A stretch of 25,653 bases of DNA from positions 3,904 through 29,556 of IMG/VR virus record IMGVR_UViG_3300030104_002295; one strand, 5' to 3'. Origin of the DNA: a virus. The notes under the pieces were generated by a model. The model had not been told where the DNA came from. It saw only the letters and a list, made by a program, of their open reading frames with translations, and did no database searches. Each line of letters starts with the position of its first letter. Position 1 is the stretch's first letter. A program made the position numbers and the translations under genes. Positions 19,376-25,653 of this stretch are shown here, piece by piece.

Positions 19376-19570
19376 TCAATCAGTATTATTTAACAAATTA
19401 TAACATCTAAGACAGTACCAAACGTAAATAAATTTACCTTCTTCAGCGCCCATCATGTTATCGGTTAAGTATTCACGGCTACAACTATTGCAGCACTTTT
19501 TTTCATACTTCCATTCTGGTTTAAACTTTCGGTATGACTTAAACTTTGGCATTATGGTTTGTGTTCTCAT
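19376..19570 (-). CDS. Zinc-ribbon protein, 64 aa
   Basis: A 64-residue protein with a basic N-terminus (PKFKSYRKFKPEWKYEKK) and two CxxC knuckles, CCNSC (Cys27, Cys30) and YCLRC (Cys53, Cys56), a likely zinc ribbon. The start at 19570 overlaps the stop of the upstream gene as ATGA, which favours it over the in-frame ATG at 19552. It may bind nucleic acid or a host protein; no specific family is recognised. The next gene follows after 13 bases that hold its ribosome-binding site. Confidence 0.65.
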   Translation of the reverse strand: MRTQTIMPKFKSYRKFKPEWKYEKKCCNSCSREYLTDNMMGAEEGKFIYVWYCLRCYNLLNNTD

Positions 19571-19716
19571 GCCGCTAGTTTTCTTTTCTTAGCTTCTTTC
19601 TTTACTAAATATGTTATTTGCATACCTGCGGACCGATCGTCCTCTGATGCTATCTTTTTCAACAATTTATAAGTATCAATGGCGACTGCCACACTTTTAA
19701 ATTTCTTGATGTTCAT
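19567..19716 (-). CDS. Ribbon-helix-helix DNA-binding protein, 49 aa
   Basis: A 49-residue protein with the MetJ/Arc/CopG pattern: a beta strand (KFKSVAVAI) followed by a first helix (DTYKLLKKIASEDDRS) and a second helix (MQITYLVKKEAKKRK). RHH proteins dimerise so the two strands insert in the DNA major groove, usually at short inverted repeats. It is the only clear transcription-factor-like protein in the window. AAAGGAG precedes the ATG at 19716, which overlaps the previous stop as ATGA. It may act on the operator-like repeat at 18755-18778 or on the TTGTAAC cluster; that is inference. Confidence 0.65.
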   Translation of the reverse strand: MNIKKFKSVAVAIDTYKLLKKIASEDDRSAGMQITYLVKKEAKKRKLAA

Positions 19717-20012
19717 CCTGTCTCCTTTAATTTATGTGGCAACTTTGAATAATGTTCCTGCATTTCGACGTCACCAAAATCAAAAGCAGATTGTTCGGGT
19801 TCGTGAGCCACGGGCGGTGTAAACTTACGCCCTGAATTATTAGCTAGGTTACTCCACTCTAATGCAAACTCCATAAAAAGTTTTGCCATTGTTTCATCAC
19901 CTAATCTTTTCGCATCACGGGCATTTTCTATGTAAGCTTTTGCTCGTGTCAAACGTACCCCAAGACGAAATCCCTCTTTGAATGTCATCTCATAGTCTTT
20001 TTTAAGTTTCAT
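19713..20012 (-). CDS. Hypothetical protein, 99 aa
   Basis: A 99-residue mixed-charge protein (MKLKKDYEMTFKEGFRLGVR, then helices around RAKAYIENARDAKR and TMAKLFMEFALEWSNLAN), with a more polar C-terminal third. I chose the ATG at 20012 because AAGGAG lies six bases upstream; the ATG at 20027 would place that sequence inside the coding region. It is the first gene behind the promoter at 20224-20252 and starts a chain of small genes joined by ATGA overlaps. No family was recognised. Confidence 0.6.
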   Translation of the reverse strand: MKLKKDYEMTFKEGFRLGVRLTRAKAYIENARDAKRLGDETMAKLFMEFALEWSNLANNSGRKFTPPVAHEPEQSAFDFGDVEMQEHYSKLPHKLKETG

Positions 20013-20234
20013 TTCTTTCTCCTTCATTAAGTGAGTAGGGGGGTTCTTTGACTACCCCCAACCTTTTCCCGACAAGTCAATATTTCCTATATTAACTAGT
20101 ACTTCAGTACCACCCTTTGACATTTCAAGCATTTGCTCATATCGATCATCAAGTGTGCCTTACTACCTTGTTACAGTTGTTCAGCCATACTCGGAGAATG
20201 TTGCACCATTCTCATTTAATGGGATAATATAAGA
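20013..20234 (-). promoter_or_regulatory. Long structured leader of the 99-aa gene operon
   Basis: About 200 bases of leader after the expected start near 20217. A perfect hairpin GAGAATG-6 nt-CATTCTC (20194-20213) is at its 5' end, and GGGGGT-9 nt-ACCCCC (20039-20059) is near the ribosome-binding site. Short frames of 14-26 codons exist but none has a convincing Shine-Dalgarno. Confidence 0.4.
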
Positions 20235-20252
20235 TTACGCTTTTGTTGTCAA
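20224..20252 (-). promoter_or_regulatory. Strong sigma70-type promoter
   Basis: Minus strand TTGACA (perfect), 17 bases, TATTAT (5 of 6). It overlaps the end of the GH73 gene and should drive the small-gene operon that starts with the 99-residue gene. Confidence 0.7.
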
Positions 20253-20783
20253 ATGAAAAATAGTGGGATATTCATTTAATAAAGTACCCATAGTTTTTAT
20301 AAGTTTTTCAACGTAATTAGGATCAATTGCGTATTTATGTAAAGTTTTAACCACAGCTATAGGATCAATTTCTCCAGATATATACTGTTTTACTAACAGG
20401 TCTTGGTATTCTTTAAAATTTGGATGCGAATTTAATACATTAATATAATCCGCAACTGATTCACATTTTTTATCATATGCACGAATCATAATACTAGGAT
20501 TACCTAATGCTTTTAAATGTTTTGACGTTGGGTCCGTTTCAATGAGACCATAAAAATTATTACCTTCTTTAGCAAATCTAGATTGTCCCCAATCAGATTC
20601 TAAAACTGCCTGACCTACACTAATTAAAATAATAACACGCTCTGTTGGCGGTATAAAAGTATTAGCTAATAAAGTACAATCAGTAATTCCTTGAACAAAT
20701 TCTTTTTTATTTGAATATTCAAAATCAAAATTATTAAATGTCGTTTGACAAAATAAAAACAAAGTTAAGCATAAAGATTTCAT
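20235..20783 (-). CDS. Secreted cell-wall hydrolase, glucosaminidase (GH73/Bax-like)
   Basis: A 182-residue protein with an N-terminal hydrophobic signal-like segment (MKSLCLTLFLFC). The body matches the glucosaminidase family: ISVGQAVLESDWGQSRFAKE with catalytic-type Glu62, GNNFYGL (74-80), then SVADYINVLNSHPNF and KYAIDPNYVEKLI (about 150-162). Such enzymes hydrolyse N-acetylglucosaminyl bonds in peptidoglycan. It is encoded directly after the DNA polymerase gene (TAATG overlap), far from the holin-lysozyme cassette, so it may act at another time, for example export during infection, or be a second endolysin. A strong promoter overlaps its 3' end. Confidence 0.75.
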   Translation of the reverse strand: MKSLCLTLFLFCQTTFNNFDFEYSNKKEFVQGITDCTLLANTFIPPTERVIILISVGQAVLESDWGQSRFAKEGNNFYGLIETDPTSKHLKALGNPSIMIRAYDKKCESVADYINVLNSHPNFKEYQDLLVKQYISGEIDPIAVVKTLHKYAIDPNYVEKLIKTMGTLLNEYPTIFHLTTKA

Positions 20784-22660
20784 TAATCACCTGCATCACC
20801 CCAGTTTTTACCGCACTCTACATCAACTTTACTTGGTACAGCGAGTTCAACACAATTTTCCATAATGTCTTTAATCTTATTCTTATCTGCATCGCTTGCA
20901 ACAGAAAAGTCTAATTCATCATGTACTTGTATATGCGCCAGGTAGCCTTCTTTATCTAACTCTAGCATTGCCTTTTTTGTTTGATCAGCTGCAGAACCTT
21001 GTATCAATCTATTTAATGCTTTGTAGGTCCAGGCACGTTTAATCATATGTTCGCCGTATTGTTGTTGAGCTTCAGCTAATGGTAAAGACTTCTGTCCCCA
21101 TTCATTCGTTGGTTCCCATTGATCAAAACGACATCTTCTACCCTCTAATGTAGATAGATAACCTTTTTTACCAGCTTTATTCATTGTATCATTCATCAAT
21201 TGCTTAACAAATGGTACGCGTTCGTTGTAACTTGCAAGTAGTTCACTTGCTGTTTCTAAGTTAACACCAAGCTGTGACATCAGTTTACCTTTACCCATGC
21301 CATAAAATAGTCCTAAATTAATTGTTTTAGCCTGCTTACGAGGTATATCAGCCATCTCCGATACCATTGTATGAAAATCTGTTTTCTCATCCTCCTGATA
21401 CGAATCTACAAACTTACCTGCACCTGTAAAGTGCCGTAGGCTTGCGTAATGTACGACGAGCCGTGGTTCTTGTTGCGAGTAATCAAATATACCCCATTCA
21501 TGATCCTTCTCAGGAATAAATATACTTCTGATCAGTGGGCCGAGAATCCCGTGCCGTGCTGGTATTTGCTGTAAGTTCGGATTACTGTAACTGAATCTAC
21601 CTGTTACCGTTCCTCCTTGGTCGGAACGCATTTGGTGTATCTCAGCATGAATCCGCCCTCTGTACGAATGCTTGGTGATACTTTCAATAAACGTTGTTCT
21701 CGCTTTATTAATTTCACGACACTCCACAACCATCTTAGCAAGAGGGGAATCATGTGTCGAAAGAAAGTTCTTGTCAAACTTTGGTTGCCCCGTTGGAGTA
21801 CGATCATACGGCAGTGAAAGTTTATCAAACGCCTTTGCCACACTGGTGGCAGCCCAGACTTCGACGTCCACTCCAGAAAGTTTTCTAATGGATCCGAGAA
21901 GTTTATTTTCTTGTTTTTGTAAATCATTTTTAATTATGTTTGCTTTTTCTAAATCTACTCTAACACCCTTCTGTTTCATCTTAAATAAAACAGGAAACAA
22001 ATCAGTCTCTAACTCAAAAATATTAATTAAGTTTTGTGAAGTAATTTCTTTTTTGAGATGATGCCACAAGCGTAGCGTTACAGCAGCGTCTTGCTCTGCA
22101 TATTCTCCAACGTGAGATGCGGGAAGCTTCCACATTTCTCCTTTCGGATCTAGACCCCACATTTTGGCAGCCTCGTAGAGTTGGGCTTCCGATTTTGACT
22201 CTTTTAGATAATCTTTTGCTAATGAGTTTAGGTCAAATCGAAACCTGTTTTCATCTACAAGTGGTGCCGCAATAAGAGTATCAATTATTTTACCTTTGAT
22301 GTCAACACCCATCGCAGTAAGCCAGCCTACGTCATAAAAAGCGTTATGAAATATATAATTAATATTTTCGTATGAGCATTGTTTTTTAAGCCATTTAGTA
22401 ACAATAGCTTTGTCCATGTTGGGCGGTGTTTCGTGAGCAATGGGGTAGTATCCTTTCCACCCGTCTACAGCAACAGCAATACCGACTACTTCGCCGTGCT
22501 TACGAATATAACCAGGACCAGTATCTTTTATACCAGGGTCTCTTGTTTCTAAATCAATTGCTATCTCGTCATAACCAGATAGATCAGGGAAGTGATCAGG
22601 CATAACCCATTCACTGGGCATGCGATGTACTTTAGGAAACCAATTAGGTTGTTCTTTCAT
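20783..22660 (-). CDS. polA: DNA polymerase I-type replicative polymerase (family A)
   Basis: A 625-residue polymerase with a 3'-5' exonuclease but no 5'-3' nuclease domain. Exo I is IDLET (Asp36, Glu38), Exo II is NAFYD (Asp110), Exo III is YAEQD (Tyr187, Asp191), so proofreading looks intact. Polymerase motif A is DYSQQEPR (Asp393), motif B RKQAKTINLGLFYG (Arg441, Lys445, Tyr453), motif C VHDELD (His580, Asp581). Leu449 sits at the position of E. coli Phe762, a variant common in marine viral polymerases and reported to affect speed and fidelity. It replicates the phage genome together with the neighbouring helicase and primase. The start ATG at 22660 has GGAGA upstream and overlaps the previous gene by 17 bases. 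Confidence 0.95.
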   Translation of the reverse strand: MKEQPNWFPKVHRMPSEWVMPDHFPDLSGYDEIAIDLETRDPGIKDTGPGYIRKHGEVVGIAVAVDGWKGYYPIAHETPPNMDKAIVTKWLKKQCSYENINYIFHNAFYDVGWLTAMGVDIKGKIIDTLIAAPLVDENRFRFDLNSLAKDYLKESKSEAQLYEAAKMWGLDPKGEMWKLPASHVGEYAEQDAAVTLRLWHHLKKEITSQNLINIFELETDLFPVLFKMKQKGVRVDLEKANIIKNDLQKQENKLLGSIRKLSGVDVEVWAATSVAKAFDKLSLPYDRTPTGQPKFDKNFLSTHDSPLAKMVVECREINKARTTFIESITKHSYRGRIHAEIHQMRSDQGGTVTGRFSYSNPNLQQIPARHGILGPLIRSIFIPEKDHEWGIFDYSQQEPRLVVHYASLRHFTGAGKFVDSYQEDEKTDFHTMVSEMADIPRKQAKTINLGLFYGMGKGKLMSQLGVNLETASELLASYNERVPFVKQLMNDTMNKAGKKGYLSTLEGRRCRFDQWEPTNEWGQKSLPLAEAQQQYGEHMIKRAWTYKALNRLIQGSAADQTKKAMLELDKEGYLAHIQVHDELDFSVASDADKNKIKDIMENCVELAVPSKVDVECGKNWGDAGD

Positions 22661-22910
22661 CTATTTCTCCAGCTATCGCAGCGTAAGCAGCTAAATCAAC
22701 ATAGCTATCTTTCTTATGTGCGTGTTTTAATCTGGCAACTTTAACAAGCCCCATGCATATTGCAACATCATGCGGTGTAATTTCTTTATCAAGATAAGCA
22801 CTCCATAACTTTGCAATATTTTTATGGTTCGTTAATTTATCACCGTAGTCTTCTTGACGATCACCGCTAACAAGTTTTTCTGCTTCTTGTAAAATCTTTT
22901 GACAAATCAT
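22644..22910 (-). CDS. Conserved phage protein, 88 aa (DUF6378-like)
   Basis: An 88-residue protein with the conserved phrase GDRQEDYGDKLTNHKNIAKL, then AYLDKEITPHDVAICMGLVK and DSYVDLAAYAAIAGE. I recognise this as a widespread small phage family (DUF6378, tentative name), helical and of unknown biochemical role; the His/Asp pattern has prompted comparison with nucleotide-handling proteins, but that is uncertain. AAAGGAG precedes the ATG at 22910. It overlaps the helicase gene by 4 bases and the polymerase gene by 17 bases, so it belongs to the replication operon. Confidence 0.75.
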   Translation of the reverse strand: MICQKILQEAEKLVSGDRQEDYGDKLTNHKNIAKLWSAYLDKEITPHDVAICMGLVKVARLKHAHKKDSYVDLAAYAAIAGEIDERTT

Positions 22911-24520
22911 GCAGATCTCCTTTCGTGAAAAAATATTGGTTCGTATTCAAACTGCGCTTCCGTACGACGCACAATAACTAATTTTTGTTTGGCACGTGTC
23001 ATACCAACATAAAAAACTCTTGCTTCATCATCTCTACCTTGTTGTGTTTCTGTTGATGATTTGTAAGGACCATAAGATAAATCTGTTAACAACATAACAT
23101 TGTCTCTTTCACCACCTTTACTTGCATGTATCGTTGATACTTCTATACGTGGTGTGTCATCTAATTTATTTCCTTCACGCATAATTGCTCTGAGATAATT
23201 TATTCTCTTTCTTAATCCTTTCGCATTCAACACATCATACCATTTCATTGTACGAACGTCTATGTCTTTGATTGTTTCACGCAAACCATAATCTTTTATT
23301 AAATCTTCTAATGTGTAAATATTAGCATGATCACCTTTAAATGTTCCGTAGTTTCTTTTTATACGTGTGCTATCCATAAACTGATAAACAACATCACATA
23401 ACTGACCAGATACTTCTTTTCCATTTTGTAACGTGGTCCATGCTTTGATAGCTTCGATGTATTTTAAATTAACAACTGATTGTCCGTAACGTTTATACAA
23501 CCAACCAAACTGTTCTAATGATTCACTAACTTGTTGCACAATCTCATGTGTACGACATAAAATCAACCAGTCACCTTCAGCCAATCCTTTGTTTAAAGGT
23601 CTGATATTTAAGACTTTTCTCTCGCCTTCTTCATCTCTTGGCTTGTAACTTTTATCAATTCTTCGTGATATAGACTGTGCTAAATTTGTGGCAAGAGTGT
23701 GCACACTACGTGGGATACGATAAGACTGTGTTAACGGAATGATAGTGTTGGCATCATTTTTAGCCATGGCTATAAAGTGTTCTATGTCTGCACCTGCCCA
23801 ACGAAAAATTGCTTGATCATCATCACCAGCAACATACGTTTCAATTGGTTTTGCAACTTCTTGTATCATATTAATTACTTGCCATTGGTGTGCAGATAAA
23901 TCCTGTGCCTCATCAACAAATAAATATTTTAAAGGTGGTGGATTTTTTCTTTGTAAAAAATGATTAAAATAATCAACGTATTCTAATTTATCTCTATCAC
24001 GTTTAAAGTTTTTTAAATCTAAATCCATTTGTTCTATCGTGTTCCGTGCGCCGTAGTCACTGAGCTTAACAGTACGAAAGATTTGATTTAACCTATCGTC
24101 ATCATCAGGAAACTTTGCATATGCAAGATTAATCAAGTCTTGATACTCACTCTTTGCGGTTGGCATAGATATGTCCATACCATTACCTTTCTTCATCTTG
24201 TTAACAAAGAAACGTCCCGTGTCCCGTGATAAGTCATCGTAGTCACTTTGATCCATGATCTGTGATTGTTGTAACTGTAATCGTTTATAAGCAAGAGAGT
24301 GTAGTGTACAAAAATACGGATACATTTTTTTAAGTTCCGCTTCACTCCATTCTTCTCTCGCAACTCTGTCACGAATTTCTTCAGCAGCTTTTACTGTAAA
24401 ACTAAAATACCCAATCTCTTCTGGTCTACAGTGACCACCATTAATTAGTTTATCAACTTTATCTTTTAAAAATGTTGTCTTGCCTGTACCAGGAGGACCT
24501 ATAACTATATTTCTTTTCAT
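22907..24520 (-). CDS. Superfamily 1 DNA helicase (UvrD/Rep-like)
   Basis: A 537-residue helicase with all main SF1 motifs: Walker A GPPGTGKTT (8-16, Lys14), YFSFTVKAAEEIRDR (motif Ia), DEAQD (203-207), AGDDDQAIFRWAGAD (231-245), QSYRIPR (265-271), STIHASKGGERDNVML (462-477) and VFYVGMTRAKQKLVI (502-516). It would use ATP to move 3' to 5' along single-stranded DNA, as Rep and UvrD do, and probably unwinds the phage genome for the family A polymerase. The length is short for UvrD (720), mainly through smaller 1B/2B domains. The ATG at 24520 overlaps the stop of the primase gene (TAATG), and the 3' end overlaps the DUF6378-like gene. Confidence 0.93.
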   Translation of the reverse strand: MKRNIVIGPPGTGKTTFLKDKVDKLINGGHCRPEEIGYFSFTVKAAEEIRDRVAREEWSEAELKKMYPYFCTLHSLAYKRLQLQQSQIMDQSDYDDLSRDTGRFFVNKMKKGNGMDISMPTAKSEYQDLINLAYAKFPDDDDRLNQIFRTVKLSDYGARNTIEQMDLDLKNFKRDRDKLEYVDYFNHFLQRKNPPPLKYLFVDEAQDLSAHQWQVINMIQEVAKPIETYVAGDDDQAIFRWAGADIEHFIAMAKNDANTIIPLTQSYRIPRSVHTLATNLAQSISRRIDKSYKPRDEEGERKVLNIRPLNKGLAEGDWLILCRTHEIVQQVSESLEQFGWLYKRYGQSVVNLKYIEAIKAWTTLQNGKEVSGQLCDVVYQFMDSTRIKRNYGTFKGDHANIYTLEDLIKDYGLRETIKDIDVRTMKWYDVLNAKGLRKRINYLRAIMREGNKLDDTPRIEVSTIHASKGGERDNVMLLTDLSYGPYKSSTETQQGRDDEARVFYVGMTRAKQKLVIVRRTEAQFEYEPIFFHERRSA

Positions 24521-25653
24521 TAGTATGGCTCCTCTTCTTTAAAATCTTTTGACTTAACAATGTATTCTGCATCATTAATCGTGGTTGGTATCTTCCAAAT
24601 ATGTGTGACTTTATCGTTAACACGCAACTTTTCTGCTGTGCCTTTAAAGTCTGAGAATACTTTAAATTGTCCTACATCACTTAATTTATTAAAACGTTTT
24701 GTTTTAAGAAAATCTCTAAACGCTTGTGGTTTAAACATGTAATAATTTTCTTGTTCATATACCATGCCTTGCAACATGTCCTGTCTGTCTTTTGCCCCGC
24801 CATTATTCTCAATAAATATCTGTAAGTAAGATAAGAATTGACCATTAGAGCTTACTTCACCTGGCATAATAACTTCTTCAAAACCAGGATCATCAAACAA
24901 TGATTGCACTTTATCTGCCCATGCATCTGCACGAATAGGTTGTGGGCTTTCATTAATTTGTTTTATACAAGCTGCTTTATATCGAGCGTGTTGTGCCAAG
25001 GTATCACCATCAATAACTAAAACTTTTCCGTTATGTGTAACTTCAAACATAGGATCATCAGAAACAAATTTCTTTAAACTTGATATAGATGAAGTAGATC
25101 CTTTACCTATACCAAACTTTTTCTGACGGCATTTCATTTTTTCACATACACCTTTGAACAAAGGAAGTTCACAGCGAAAGAAATAATTTTTCTTATCACT
25201 AATTTGTTTTAAAATTGTTTGTACCTCTCTGCTTTTTAACGGAGGATTAAAATATGTTGTGTTGTAATAATCTAATTTATCTTCAAGCTCTGACTCTTCA
25301 AAACGTTGTCGTGCATAAATACCTAATTGAAACAAACATTCGTTCCGTGAGCCTTCAGCAAATCCCTGTGATGCTAGTGTAACTAAACAAGGTGGTGCAT
25401 CTTTAAAATCATCATTTGATCGTTCTTTTTTTTCTATAACCACCATGCCGAGATTCGATACGACTTTACTTTCATAATGCGTTATAAACATATCCAGATT
25501 ATCCAATGCATTACCTTCATCATCTAGCGCATATCTTGTCGGATACTCTGGGTGGTTATACGGCAAGTTTAAAAAGTTTCCTGTCCCTTTCGGGTTCAAC
25601 TCTATTTGTTTTGGAAAAATTTCACTTTCACCATGACCTAACCATGCGGCTAT
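24520..25653 (-). CDS. DNA primase of the archaeo-eukaryotic type, C-terminal part (cut by window edge)
   Basis: An open frame of 377 residues that continues without a stop to the right edge, so its start is outside the window; a TTG at 25599 is not the true start. Near the left of the protein AWLGHGESEIFPKQIELNPK, GTGNFLNLPY and RYALDDEGNAL resemble the end of the catalytic domain of AEP/TOTE-type phage primases (EIFPKQ and GN-NLPY). The middle has CLVTLASQGFAEGSRNECLF and a cysteine group ELPLFKGVCEKMKCRQKKFG followed by IG, typical of the PriCT-type region. The catalytic Asp motif is not in the window. It would make primers for the adjacent polymerase and helicase. The last 100 residues match nothing I know. 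Confidence 0.75.
   Translation of the reverse strand: MAAWLGHGESEIFPKQIELNPKGTGNFLNLPYNHPEYPTRYALDDEGNALDNLDMFITHYESKVVSNLGMVVIEKKERSNDDFKDAPPCLVTLASQGFAEGSRNECLFQLGIYARQRFEESELEDKLDYYNTTYFNPPLKSREVQTILKQISDKKNYFFRCELPLFKGVCEKMKCRQKKFGIGKGSTSSISSLKKFVSDDPMFEVTHNGKVLVIDGDTLAQHARYKAACIKQINESPQPIRADAWADKVQSLFDDPGFEEVIMPGEVSSNGQFLSYLQIFIENNGGAKDRQDMLQGMVYEQENYYMFKPQAFRDFLKTKRFNKLSDVGQFKVFSDFKGTAEKLRVNDKVTHIWKIPTTINDAEYIVKSKDFKEEEPY

Noticed and set aside
20013-20234. Short leader frames (14, 17 and 26 codons) upstream of the 99-residue gene
   Set aside because: None has both a start codon and a well-placed Shine-Dalgarno; treated as leader RNA.
21604-21927. 107-codon minus-strand frame and plus-strand frames inside the polymerase gene
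   Set aside because: All lie within the well-supported polymerase gene and have no independent features.
1-25653. tRNA genes, CRISPR arrays, insertion sequences, integrase or att sites
   Set aside because: No T-loop consensus with matching stems, no regularly spaced repeats with spacers, and no transposase or integrase-like protein was found on reading both strands.

Overview
The window is part of the genome of a tailed double-stranded DNA phage (Caudoviricetes). Every gene I can support is on the minus strand, so transcription runs from right (25653) to left (1). The DNA is mostly AT-rich, with overlapping or nearly abutting genes. The order (primase, helicase, family A DNA polymerase, small early genes, small and large terminase, giant protein, portal, lysis genes, co-chaperonin, scaffold, capsid) and the character of several proteins recall uncultured marine phages known mainly from ocean metagenomes. 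A marine alphaproteobacterial host is an inference from that resemblance and from the GTA-type holin. No integrase, phage RNA polymerase, tRNA or CRISPR array was seen.

Replication block (about 20235-25653): an archaeo-eukaryotic-type primase cut by the window edge, a superfamily 1 UvrD/Rep-like helicase, a small conserved protein, a family A DNA polymerase with an intact 3'-5' exonuclease and Leu at the position equivalent to E. coli Pol I Phe762, and a GH73-type cell-wall hydrolase with a signal peptide. Accessory block (about 18330-20012): very small proteins, including two zinc-ribbon proteins, a ribbon-helix-helix protein and a membrane-anchored coiled coil, behind promoters with structured leaders. 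Small terminase (17559-18086) lies downstream of a cluster of TTGTAAC repeats.

The stretch between small and large terminase (14187-17558) is the most unusual part. It carries three membrane-peptide genes or micro-ORFs, a VRR-NUC-like nuclease, and three short transcription units in GC-richer DNA. Each of the three units has a sigma70-like promoter of one conserved type (TTGA..-17-T.TA.A with TGGGA just upstream of the -10). About 60-75 bases upstream of each promoter is a second bipartite element, TCCATTCCATT plus a TATAGTA-type block at fixed spacing. Each unit ends in a strong hairpin. They look like independently expressed moron-like cassettes. The region 14795-15133 also holds a perfect DnaA-box sequence and many palindromes.

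Morphogenesis block (1-14186): large terminase, a 58-residue protein, a 1893-residue giant protein containing a complete HNH nuclease motif and an EIQSD-type domain, the portal, small proteins, a lysis cassette (44-residue membrane protein, GTA-type holin, GH24 lysozyme), a GroES-like co-chaperonin directly before the scaffold, two capsid-region proteins, and the first 71 codons of the likely major capsid protein. Many small genes here were read directly from the DNA because they are under 60 codons; they are supported by Shine-Dalgarno sequences and ATGA/TAATG overlaps.
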